From: Martinezella calliandrae
Lineage (GTDB): Bacteria > Pseudomonadota > Alphaproteobacteria > Rhizobiales > Rhizobiaceae
Reading direction: 5' to 3'
Length of the DNA stretch: 64,000 nucleotides
Assembly (NCBI RefSeq): GCF_030272695.1
Contig: NZ_JARFYN010000027.1
Coordinates: 1-64,000, forward strand
In this document: positions 9,107 through 16,750 of the stretch, in pieces
Layout of the letters: each line of letters opens with the position of its first letter
Position numbering within the stretch: position 1 is the first letter of the stretch
The notes under the pieces: generated by a model
Seen by the model: the letters and a program-made list of their open reading frames with translations, nothing else
The model's database searches: none
Told to the model about the DNA's origin: nothing
Position numbers and translations under genes: made by a program

Positions 9107-9217
9107 AGCGCATCTCTGGGATGAGACTATTGCACTTTAGGTTCTGAGTTTTCGCATGTCGTTATCGCAATACTGTTGCGCACTGTTTTGCGACTTCTCT
9201 GAGGCGGCGCGCTTTTA

Positions 9218-11263
9218 TTATTCGCGGCTGCGGCGACGTCTGCGACCGCCGCCCTCGCTGCCTGCATCGTCGGCAAGCTGCTTGCGTTCCGGCAATGTCA
9301 CGACCTTCGAAAGTTCCGGGAATGCGTCGACCTTGTTCGGCAGCGCCATGGCGTAGACGAAATGCTCCTGAAATTTTGATTCAAGAGCCGTCTCTATCTT
9401 CTCGATCCTGCTGACGGTTTCCTCGATTTCGCGGCGATGGCCGCGATTGAGCAGCGCCATACGCGCGCCGGTGCCGGCCGCATTGCCGACCGCCTTCACC
9501 TTGTCGAGGGCGCAATCCGGTATCAGGCCAAGGACCATCGCGTATTTCGGATCAATGAAAGTGCCGAAGGCGCCGGCAAGGCCGATGCGATCGACATGGC
9601 TGATGCCTTGCTTGTCCATCAGCAGCTTGACGCCGGCATAAAGGGCCGCCTTGGCAAGCTGGATGGCGCGCACGTCGTTTTGCGTCACACTAATGCGTGG
9701 CTCGCCGTCGCGCAGCAGATAGGAGTAGGTCCGCCCATTCTGCAGGATGCGGGGCGAGCGCGCCGTCATGCTGCCGTCGACGACGCCATCTTCAGAGATG
9801 ATGCCGGTCAGGAACATCTCGGCGACAACCTCGATGATGGCCGAGCCACAAATGCCGGTGACGCCGACCGCAGCGGCTGCGTCTTCGAAGCCCGGCTCGT
9901 CTGACCATGGCTCGATACCGATGACACGGTAGCGCGGCTCGAGCGTGCTGGGATCGATGCGCACGCGCTCTATGGCGCCCGGGGCGGCGCGCTGACCGCT
10001 GGAAATCTCCGCGCCTTCGAAGGCGGGACCGGTGGGCGAGGAGGCTGCTACGACGCGGTTGCGGTTGCCGAGCACAATCTCGGCATTGGTGCCGATATCG
10101 ACCAGCAGCATCATTTCGTCCTGCCGGTGCGGCCCCTCGGCCAGCGTCGCGGCTGCGGCGTCGGCGCCGACATGGCCGGCGATGCAGGGTAGCATATAGA
10201 CGCGGGTGCCGGCATTCATCGGCAGGCCGACTTCCGTCGCCGTCAGATGCACAGCCCCGGAGACGGCGAGCGCGAAGGGCGCGCCGCCGAGCTCGGTCGG
10301 ATCAATGCCGAGGAAGAGATGATGCATGATCGGATTGCCGACGAAGACTGCATCCAGAATGTCCTGGCGCGAGACACCGCCCTGGGCGCAGACCTTGTCG
10401 ATCAGTCCGTTCAGCGCTTCGCGCACGGCATTGGTCATGGCGCCACGGCCATCGGGGTTCATCATGACATAGGAGACGCGGCTCATCAGATCTTCGCCAA
10501 AGCGGATCTGCGGATTGGATGCGCCGGCAGATGCCACCGTGCGGCCCGACAGCAGCGAGGAGAGGTGCATGGCGATCGTCGTCGAGCCGATATCGCAGGC
10601 GATGCCATAGGCTTCGTTCTTCAGGCCCGGATAGAGTGCGATGAGGCGAGGGCGGTCGCCCTCATGATCCCGGTGGATCGCGGCGGTAACCTTCCATTCG
10701 CCCTTGCGCAGGATCGATTGAACCTGGGGGATGATGTGAAAGTCGACTTCGAGATTGTCGTATTTCCAGTCGGCCGCCAATGCGGCTTTCAACCGGTCGA
10801 GATCGCCTGATGGCTTGTGCATATCCGGCTCTTCGACCTCGACGTAGCACATATGCACCGCCGTATCGCGAGCGATGACGCGCTCATCGGCGGCCTTGCG
10901 CACCACCTGCGCATTGATCACCGTATCCTGCGGCACGTCGATGACGAGATCGCCCTTTATGAGCGCCGAGCAGGAGAGGCGTCGTCCTTCGGGAAGATCG
11001 CGGACCTCGGCATAGCGCCTCTCTTTCGGGCCGATTGGCGAGAGATGGTCATTGGCGGAGACGATCTTGTGCTTGGCGAAATTGCCCTCCTGCACCGAGA
11101 CCTGGCAACGCCCGCAGGTCGCGCGACCGCCGCAGACGCTCTCGACATAGACGCCAAGCTGGCGAGCCGCCTCCAGCACCGGTGTTCCGACTGCGAAACG
11201 GCCACGCTTGCCGGAGGGCATGAAAAGGACGAGGGGATTGGTGCTGTCGCTGGCTTCGGCCAC
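9218..11263 (-). CDS. RamA-like corrinoid-activation protein (2Fe-2S + ASKHA/DUF4445)
   Basis: The 681-residue protein starts with a plant-type 2Fe-2S domain (C44, C50 and C53 in ESVCGGRATCGRC, and a later Cys in RRLSCSAL), followed by an ASKHA-type ATPase domain (YGIACDIGSTTIAMHL near 230, LLVDIGTNAEIVLG near 390, GLAGAFG near 590). This is the architecture of reductive activators of corrinoid proteins, which use ATP to return inactive Co(II) to Co(I). The C-terminus is unusually Arg-rich. It heads (by function, not position) the minus-strand module with the corrinoid protein at 15788 and the methyltransferases. Role as activator is inferred from domains and context. Confidence 0.85.
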   Translation of the reverse strand: MAEASDSTNPLVLFMPSGKRGRFAVGTPVLEAARQLGVYVESVCGGRATCGRCQVSVQEGNFAKHKIVSANDHLSPIGPKERRYAEVRDLPEGRRLSCSALIKGDLVIDVPQDTVINAQVVRKAADERVIARDTAVHMCYVEVEEPDMHKPSGDLDRLKAALAADWKYDNLEVDFHIIPQVQSILRKGEWKVTAAIHRDHEGDRPRLIALYPGLKNEAYGIACDIGSTTIAMHLSSLLSGRTVASAGASNPQIRFGEDLMSRVSYVMMNPDGRGAMTNAVREALNGLIDKVCAQGGVSRQDILDAVFVGNPIMHHLFLGIDPTELGGAPFALAVSGAVHLTATEVGLPMNAGTRVYMLPCIAGHVGADAAAATLAEGPHRQDEMMLLVDIGTNAEIVLGNRNRVVAASSPTGPAFEGAEISSGQRAAPGAIERVRIDPSTLEPRYRVIGIEPWSDEPGFEDAAAAVGVTGICGSAIIEVVAEMFLTGIISEDGVVDGSMTARSPRILQNGRTYSYLLRDGEPRISVTQNDVRAIQLAKAALYAGVKLLMDKQGISHVDRIGLAGAFGTFIDPKYAMVLGLIPDCALDKVKAVGNAAGTGARMALLNRGHRREIEETVSRIEKIETALESKFQEHFVYAMALPNKVDAFPELSKVVTLPERKQLADDAGSEGGGRRRRRSRE

Positions 11264-11266
11264 GGA

Positions 11267-11617
11267 TCAGCCTTTCTGTTTGGTAAGGCGGCGCACATTC
11301 GATCGAACGCGCTTGCTGTAGGGCTTTACGGTCGCCCGGGCGATTGCATCGGCGGCGCGCCGCGATGAGGTGGCGCCGCCGGTTGCGATCGCTGTTGTTG
11401 CCGTGATGTTCTGTTGGGCCATGGCGATATTGGCCGCGACGGCGCTTTCCGCCGCAGCCATCATCTTTTCTAAGACCATCCGGTTGAGTTCTGCGGTGTT
11501 CATGGCACCGCCGGTCAATGCCGCCGTCCACATTTGTTGCGTGCGCATCGCGATCACCATCGGCGCCTGAAACCAGAGCGTCGCGAGATCGTTGGAAAGC
11601 CGGCGGCTCGGATACAT
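11267..11617 (-). CDS. Small helical protein of the methyl-transfer operon, unknown
   Basis: A 116-residue protein (MYPSRRLSNDLATLWFQAPMVIAMR...) lies two bases after the methyltransferase stop and four bases before the activator start, so it is cotranscribed. It is predicted by eye to be largely alpha-helical, Ala-rich, with a strongly basic tail (KPYSKRVRSNVRRLTKQKG). The amphipathic Ala-rich composition recalls phasins, but I cannot assign it to a family. A longer frame upstream would overlap the methyltransferase, so I start at 11617. Confidence 0.65.
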   Translation of the reverse strand: MYPSRRLSNDLATLWFQAPMVIAMRTQQMWTAALTGGAMNTAELNRMVLEKMMAAAESAVAANIAMAQQNITATTAIATGGATSSRRAADAIARATVKPYSKRVRSNVRRLTKQKG

Positions 11618-11619
11618 CG

Positions 11620-12585
11620 CTATTCCCTCGCAGCTCCGGTGCCCGCACGCGCAGCGCGACCGCCGCGACGTCCGCCGCCAGCGGCGGGAGCGGCCGATGA
11701 GGGTGCTGCGGCACCGCCCTCGGCCGGCTTGTAGTCGCGATACGTCATGATCCAGTTGGTGCAATTGGCGTCGGTGCCGTTCAGTACGTTTGCGGCGCGG
11801 ACGGCTTCCATTTCCTGCGGGCGGCAGGGATTCATGATCGCCGAGGTCATGCCGGCGCCGATGACCATCGGGATGAAGCCAGCATTGATGCCATGGCGGT
11901 GCGGCAGGCCGAAGGAAATATTGGAAAGGCCGCAGGTGGTATTGACCTTCAGCTCGTTGCGCAGGCGGTGCAGCAGCGCGAAGACCTGACGGCCGGCGTC
12001 GCCCAGCGCACCGATCGGCATGACGAGAGGATCGACGACGATGTCATGCGGCTTGATGCCGTGATCCATGGCGCGTTCGACGATCTTTTTCGCGACGGCG
12101 AAGCGGACATCGGGGTCCATGGAAATGCCGGTCTCGTCGTTGGAAATCGCGACGACGGGCACATCGTATTTCTTCACCAACGGCAGGATGGCTTCTAGCT
12201 TTTCCTCCTCGCCGGTGACGGAATTGACCAGTGGCCGGCCCTTGGCGACTTTCAGCGCCGCTTCAATGGCCGCCGTCACCGAACTGTCGATCGACAGCGG
12301 CACGTCGACGAGGCCCTGGACGATTTCCAGCGTCTGCACCAAAAGGCCCGGTTCCGTCTCGTTCGGATTGACCGAAGTGACCCCGGCATTGACGTCAAGC
12401 ATGGTCGCGCCGGCGGCTACCTGTTCCAGCGCGTCCTTGATGACGGTATCGAAGTTGCCCTCGATCATCTCGGCGGCCAGCTTCTTGCGCCCCGTCGGGT
12501 TGATGCGTTCGCCAATCACGCAAAAAGGCTGGTCGAAACCGATGACGATTTCGCGAGGGGCTGAAGCAACGATGGTGCGCGTCAT
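11620..12585 (-). CDS. Methyltetrahydrofolate:corrinoid methyltransferase
   Basis: The 321-residue protein is a pterin-binding-domain (DHPS-like TIM barrel) methyltransferase: FCVIGERINPTGRKKL at residues 20-36, LDVNAGVTSVNPNET near 63, PLSIDSSV near 97, CGLSNISFGLPHR near 220, and NPCRPQEM. These match MtgA/AcsE/MetH-type enzymes, which move methyl groups between a corrinoid and THF. No cobalamin-binding domain is attached; that job falls to the protein at 15788. The Ala/Gly/Arg-rich tail (last 40 residues) is extra. It precedes the small helical gene by two bases. Confidence 0.88.
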   Translation of the reverse strand: MTRTIVASAPREIVIGFDQPFCVIGERINPTGRKKLAAEMIEGNFDTVIKDALEQVAAGATMLDVNAGVTSVNPNETEPGLLVQTLEIVQGLVDVPLSIDSSVTAAIEAALKVAKGRPLVNSVTGEEEKLEAILPLVKKYDVPVVAISNDETGISMDPDVRFAVAKKIVERAMDHGIKPHDIVVDPLVMPIGALGDAGRQVFALLHRLRNELKVNTTCGLSNISFGLPHRHGINAGFIPMVIGAGMTSAIMNPCRPQEMEAVRAANVLNGTDANCTNWIMTYRDYKPAEGGAAAPSSAAPAAGGGRRGGRAARAGTGAARE

Positions 12586-12690
12586 ATCTGATCCTCTGGT
12601 CAGTTTGCCCGATAGAGGTGGTCTATCGTGCGATGATTTGGGTTACAAGCCAGGCCGGCTCCTGCGCCCGCCTGTTGCGAATATTCTCGT

Positions 12691-13797
12691 TCAATGCGTT
12701 TGGTGCGGCGGATGATGGGCGGCCGCTTCGGCCATTTGCTGCTGGTTCTCCTCCATGCCCCCGCGGATATGTTCCAGGCGCTCGGCGACAAGCACGTCGG
12801 TTCGGTTCGCCTCGTGCTTCCATGGCTGGCGGCCTTTCAGCACGCCCGATTCATGCACCATCTCTGCGACATATTCTTCCTGGCGATAGGCCATGACATG
12901 GATGCCGGAAACGCCCTCGATCTCCTTCACCTCGTTGATGATGTCGATACAGAGCTTCTTGCCTTCCTTCTTTTGATCCTCGGCACCTTCGATGCGCTTG
13001 ATGATCGCGTCCGGAATGTGCACGCCCGGCACGTTCGAGCGCATCCAGCGCGCGGTTCTGGCGGAAGCCAGCGGTCCGACACCGACGAGGATAAAGCACT
13101 TCTCATCAAGGCCGAGATCCCTGACCTTTTTCATGTAGTCGCGGAACATCGCCACATCGTAGCAATATTGGCTTTGGACGAACTGCGCGCCGGCTTCGAT
13201 CTTCTTTGCCAAGCGATAGGGCCGGAAGTCATAAGGCGGCGCAAACGGATTGATGGCGGCGCCGAGAAAGACTTTCGGCGGTGACGTCAGCTTGCGGCCG
13301 GAGAGGAACTTTGCGTTGTCGCGCATGATGCGCACGGTCTCGAGGAGCGACATGCAGTCCAGATCGAAAACCGGTTTGGCGCCCGGCTGATCGCCTGCCT
13401 GCACGCCGTCGCCGGTCAGGCACATGATGTTGCAGACGCCCATCGCGGCGGCACCCAGCACGTCGCCCTGAATGGCGATGCGGTTCTTGTCGCGGCAGGC
13501 GATCTGCATAATCGGCGCATAGCCCATGCGCGTCAGCAGCGCGCAGATGCCGACCGAAGACATGTGGCAATTGGCGCCGGAGGCATCGACCGCGTTGATG
13601 CCATCTACCCAGCCGTCGAAGATCGAGGCGCGTTCGTAAACATCTTCGGCATCGGCGCTGTCGGGCGGGTTCAGCTCCGCGGTGACGGCGAACTCGCCGC
13701 GACGCAGCACGCGTTCCAACCGCCCGAGCGAGGAATGGCCGGGCAGGGGATCGAGCGGCAGATGGGCGCCAAGCGGATTTTCATCTATATGCGCCAT
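12691..13797 (-). CDS. Methylenetetrahydrofolate reductase (MetF-type)
   Basis: The 368-residue protein has the FAD-binding TIM-barrel of 5,10-methylene-THF reductases: FAVTAELNPPDSADAEDV at about 36-53, PIMQIACRDKNR near 94, NIMCLTGDGVQAGD near 122, FLGAAINPFAPP near 180 and GAQFVQSQYCYDV near 207. In this operon it would oxidise methyl-THF to methylene-THF after demethylation. It is flanked by the MTHFR_C gene (three bases before its start) and the THF methyltransferase. The His-rich C-terminus (AAAHHPPHQTH) is not part of the family. Confidence 0.88.
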   Translation of the reverse strand: MAHIDENPLGAHLPLDPLPGHSSLGRLERVLRRGEFAVTAELNPPDSADAEDVYERASIFDGWVDGINAVDASGANCHMSSVGICALLTRMGYAPIMQIACRDKNRIAIQGDVLGAAAMGVCNIMCLTGDGVQAGDQPGAKPVFDLDCMSLLETVRIMRDNAKFLSGRKLTSPPKVFLGAAINPFAPPYDFRPYRLAKKIEAGAQFVQSQYCYDVAMFRDYMKKVRDLGLDEKCFILVGVGPLASARTARWMRSNVPGVHIPDAIIKRIEGAEDQKKEGKKLCIDIINEVKEIEGVSGIHVMAYRQEEYVAEMVHESGVLKGRQPWKHEANRTDVLVAERLEHIRGGMEENQQQMAEAAAHHPPHQTH

Positions 13798-13800
13798 CGA

Positions 13801-14379
13801 TCAAGCTTCCTTCTTCGCCGCTTCACGCGCGGCTGCGGCCTCTGCTGTCACGCGCAGCCAGGAGGAGGTTTCGCGCAGCGACTGGTTCACCGGCTTCTGT
13901 ACCTTCAAGATCGCATCGCCACCGACCATGTTGCGCGAGCCGTTCCAGGCCTGCACCCAGACGCAGGGCATGTCGGGCTCCACTTCGCAATTGCCATTGG
14001 CACGCACGCCGCCGCAGGGGCCGTTGCGCAATTGCTTCGGACAGTTCATCGGGCAGGACATGCCGGTTGACGACAACGCGCATTGCCCACACATCCGGCA
14101 GTCGAAAAGAAATCCCTTCACATTGCGCTCGACGAAGGTGATCGGTCGTTCGACGCGCTCATAGCCGATCGATTTCCAGAGTGGATGCAAAAGCAGGAAC
14201 GTATCGGCGAAGCGATGATAAAACCACTCGAGGAAGCGCGAATTGCGTACGGCCCAGAGGCGGACTGTATATTTGCGGCGGGCCCGTCGGTTCGGCGAAA
14301 CGCCTGATGGCGTATAGGCGCCGCTGGCCGCCTTTGCTCCAGCAGCGGCATTGCCCGGTTTCTGAACTGCATCAGCCAT
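13801..14379 (-). CDS. MTHFR_C / MetV-like Cys-rich protein
   Basis: The 192-residue protein contains the Cys-rich signature CRMCGQCALSSTGMSCPMNCPKQLRNGPCGG at about residues 102-132, typical of the methylene-THF reductase C-terminal domain (MTHFR_C), known in acetogens as the MetV partner of MetF. Here it is a separate gene ending three bases before metF, so a MetV-MetF complex is likely. The Cys residues could bind zinc or an Fe-S cluster. The frame extends to 14661, but ATG 14379 gives the family N-terminus and overlaps the previous gene by eight bases. Confidence 0.8.
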   Translation of the reverse strand: MADAVQKPGNAAAGAKAASGAYTPSGVSPNRRARRKYTVRLWAVRNSRFLEWFYHRFADTFLLLHPLWKSIGYERVERPITFVERNVKGFLFDCRMCGQCALSSTGMSCPMNCPKQLRNGPCGGVRANGNCEVEPDMPCVWVQAWNGSRNMVGGDAILKVQKPVNQSLRETSSWLRVTAEAAAAREAAKKEA

Positions 14380-14674
14380 TGTCGCGGCCCCCTGCCTTGA
14401 CCAGCGCGACGAGACGCTCGCGGTCGTAGGCAGCTTCGAGTTCGCTTGCGGCCTTGTCGGCCTCTGCTTCAAGATCGTCGGAGACGGGCATGGGATCGGC
14501 TTTGCGCCATTCTGCCAGATAGTCGTCCGTCTCCGCGGCGCCCGTGCGCATGGCGCACATGTCGATCGCCTCGGTGAAGCGAAGCGACAGTTCGCGCTTG
14601 GCTGTCTGCCGTCCCTTCTTGATGATGATCTGGGCGGGAATATCCCGCCAATAGACGACAATGCGATCGGCCAT
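14372..14674 (-). CDS. Virulence_fact-family small protein
   Basis: A 100-residue protein (MADRIVVYWRDIPAQIIIKKGRQTAKRELSLRFTEAID...) resembles the family annotated as conserved virulence factor domain (Pfam Virulence_fact), whose biochemical role is unknown. It overlaps the MTHFR_C gene by eight bases and is probably the first gene of the minus-strand run 14674 to 9218. Its constant association with methyl-transfer genes would suggest a structural or cofactor role; this is inference. Confidence 0.65.
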   Translation of the reverse strand: MADRIVVYWRDIPAQIIIKKGRQTAKRELSLRFTEAIDMCAMRTGAAETDDYLAEWRKADPMPVSDDLEAEADKAASELEAAYDRERLVALVKAGGRDNG

Positions 14675-14910
14675 GCAAATTCTCCTCTTTGATCAAGAAT
14701 GCACGTCCGCCGATCCGGGGACTGCGCTTGCGGCGACGCCGTACATGCTGAAAAACGACGTCGCGCAGAAACCGTCTTCTCTGCTGTCGCCTTTAGTCAC
14801 CTTTGAGTGACATCGTCTTGTTTTTCGCGGCAATTCACGGATTTCGGCGCCGCCACCATGGTCGCGTCTCGTGGCTGCCTCAGTTAAGGAGACGGGCGGC
14901 GATGTCGTAA

Positions 14911-15549
14911 TCAGACGGCCAGCAATTCGCGGGCGAGATCGCCGTAGCCGGTGAAGCGGTATTCATAGTCGAGGCCGAGATAGGCTGCCGCTGCTTTTGC
15001 TTTTTCCTGCAGTGCCGGGTCCTCTTCTTGCGACAGATAGACGACCTTGCGGTAGTTGCCGAAATATATTTCCTTCAGCTCCGGATGCCGGTCGAGGCCG
15101 AGCGGTACGACGACGAAGGATAAGAACTGGCGGGCTAGGAAATCGGTGAGGAAGAAAGAGGTAACGTCGTCTTCCCGGGCGGCGAAGGCCTCGTTGCCAC
15201 TGAAGAAGGAATAGCAGTGGGGGCCAGAGAGGCGATCGATTTCTTCGCGCTCGCAGATCTTGTCGATGTCGCCGCCGGTGCCGCAGTCGGCATAACCGAC
15301 GAAAATCTTCTTAAAGCCGCGCGAGCGCGCGTCCGCGATAGCCTCTTCGAGGGCCGGGGCGATCTTCTGTGGATAGGAGTGATAGATGGCGGGAAAACAG
15401 TGCAGGTCGATGTGATCGAGGTTATTGATCCTGGTGATCGCCAGTATCTCGCGCGCGATTGCACCGCACGCGATCACATGAACTTTTTGCGCGATTACGC
15501 GTTCATTGGGCGAGGTATTCGTCTCCGCCTTTTGCCGATCAATATCCAT
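14911..15549 (-). CDS. DUF1638 protein of the methyl-transfer cluster
   Basis: The 212-residue protein matches DUF1638 (VHVIACGAIAREILAI at about 24, HCFPAIYHSYPQKIAPALEEAI, YADCGTGGDIDKICE, HCYSFFSG). It has conserved Cys and His residues (HVIACG, YADCGTGG, GPHCYSF) that could bind a metal or corrin. It sits between the corrinoid protein and the MTHFR_C operon. The 5' end is uncertain: ATG 15549 lies only 18 bases from the divergent entericidin start, and later GTG codons are possible. Function unknown. Confidence 0.72.
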   Translation of the reverse strand: MDIDRQKAETNTSPNERVIAQKVHVIACGAIAREILAITRINNLDHIDLHCFPAIYHSYPQKIAPALEEAIADARSRGFKKIFVGYADCGTGGDIDKICEREEIDRLSGPHCYSFFSGNEAFAAREDDVTSFFLTDFLARQFLSFVVVPLGLDRHPELKEIYFGNYRKVVYLSQEEDPALQEKAKAAAAYLGLDYEYRFTGYGDLARELLAV

Positions 15550-15567
15550 TCCGAAAGGGCTCCGATC

Positions 15568-15729
15568 ATGACTGCACCGACACTCACCAAAATCGCGGCC
15601 GCCTGCGCAGTCCTTATGGTACTCGCTTCGTGCGCCAACACAATTCGCGGCATGGGCAGGGATACGGCCAATGCGGTTAACGCGACCGAAAATGCCGGTC
15701 ACCAGGTAAAGAGAGCGGTCGTCAACTGA
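15568..15729 (+). CDS. Entericidin A/B-family small lipoprotein
   Basis: The 53-residue protein has a hydrophobic signal (KIAAACAVLMVLAS) ending in the lipobox LASC, with the predicted lipidated Cys at about residue 22, followed by ANTIRGMGRDTANAVNATENAG, the entericidin signature. Such lipoproteins sit in the cell envelope and respond to stress or stationary phase. AAAGGG lies eight bases before the ATG. Its promoter must lie within the 5' end of the divergent DUF1638 gene, whose start is 18 bases away. A strong hairpin follows its stop. Confidence 0.82.
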   Translation: MTAPTLTKIAAACAVLMVLASCANTIRGMGRDTANAVNATENAGHQVKRAVVN

Positions 15730-15744
15730 TCTGGGATGCCGGTC

Positions 15745-15771
15745 GGCCGGCGGCAATCCCTGCCGCCGGCC
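15745..15771. terminator. Strong hairpin between entericidin and corrinoid-protein genes
   Basis: Perfect 11-base arms GGCCGGCGGCA and TGCCGCCGGCC enclose a five-base loop, between two convergent gene ends (15729 on plus, 15788 on minus). The stem is very GC-rich with only a short T stretch, so it may act in both directions. Confidence 0.65.
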
Positions 15772-15787
15772 TTAGCATTCGTCGAAA

Positions 15788-16489
15788 TCAGGCGTTGGCA
15801 GCGTGGCTGTTGTGCTTGCGCTTCATGAAATCCTTGGCGGTTTCGACCGCCACGGCTGCGTCACGGCAATAGGCATCGGCACCGACTGCCTTGCCGAACT
15901 CCTCGTTAAGCGGCGCACCGCCGACGAGTACGACATAGTCGTCCCGCATGCCCTTTTCCTTCAGCGTATCGATGACGACCTTCATGTAGGGCATGGTCGT
16001 CGTCAAAAGCGCTGACATGCCGAGAATATCAGGCTGTTCGCGTTCGATCGCGTCGAGATAGTTTTCGACCGGGTTATTGATGCCGAGATCGATAACGTCG
16101 AAGCCGGCGCCTTCCATCATCATGCCGACAAGGTTCTTGCCAATGTCATGAATGTCGCCCTTGACGGTGCCGATCACCATCTTGCCGAGCTTCGGCGCGC
16201 CGGTCTGCGCCAGCAGCGGCCTGAGGATCGCCATGCCGGCCTTCATTGCATTGGCGGAAAGCAGCACTTCAGGAACGAAGAGAATGCCGTCGCGGAAGTC
16301 GATGCCAACGATGCGCATGCCTTCGACAAGCGCTTGAGTGAGGACATCATAGGGCACCCAGCCGCGTTCGAGGAGGATATTGGTCGCTTCCTCGATTTCT
16401 TCCTTCAGTCCGTCATAGAGGTCATCATGCATCTGCTGCACGAGTTCCTCATCCGAAAGTTCCGCGAGAATGATTTCGTCGTCAGACAT
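15788..16489 (-). CDS. Corrinoid (B12-binding) methyl-carrier protein
   Basis: The 233-residue protein (MtbC/MttC-like) has a four-helix methionine-synthase-type cap domain (about 1-95) and a B12-binding Rossmann domain with DIHDIGKN at about 112-119, the DxHxxG motif whose His ligates cobalt. It would accept a methyl group from the MttB-family protein and pass it to THF. I place the start at ATG 16489 (MSDDE); an in-frame ATG at 16498 is equally possible. It diverges from mttB across a 261-base control region. Confidence 0.9.
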   Translation of the reverse strand: MSDDEIILAELSDEELVQQMHDDLYDGLKEEIEEATNILLERGWVPYDVLTQALVEGMRIVGIDFRDGILFVPEVLLSANAMKAGMAILRPLLAQTGAPKLGKMVIGTVKGDIHDIGKNLVGMMMEGAGFDVIDLGINNPVENYLDAIEREQPDILGMSALLTTTMPYMKVVIDTLKEKGMRDDYVVLVGGAPLNEEFGKAVGADAYCRDAAVAVETAKDFMKRKHNSHAANA

Positions 16490-16498
16490 GCGCTCCAT

Positions 16499-16750
16499 CC
16501 CGTTTTCGTGCGATGCATCAGAGGCTTGTATAAAACACTGCTGGCTTTACCGATAGACCCGAAGCCTGACAAAACCCTTTTCGAAAGCGACGTCGCAGGG
16601 ATCAATCGCGACGCATGGAAATGAAGCAATTTCGCCTTGCCCATGTCTGTCCTATGCTAGTCGCTGGCGCATAAAGAAACGTCCGGGCGACGGAATCGGT
16701 TAGCATGGGGCAATGACAGACGCATTCATGCGCAGGAGTGAGGAAGCATC
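16499..16750. promoter_or_regulatory. Divergent control region of corrinoid gene and mttB homologue
   Basis: This gap separates the corrinoid-protein gene (minus) from the MttB-family gene (plus) and must hold both promoters. A perfect 10-base palindrome GCGACGTCGC lies at 16589-16598 with a second GCGACG copy about 15 bases later; they could be regulator sites. Nothing else recognisable was found. Confidence 0.4.

Noticed and set aside
13564..14164. Plus-strand frames across the metF/MTHFR_C genes
   Set aside because: They are antisense to two genes with clear family motifs.
16589..16604. GCGACGTCGC as a definite regulator site
   Set aside because: The palindrome is only 10 bases and GC-rich, so chance is likely; kept as a note in the control-region entry only.
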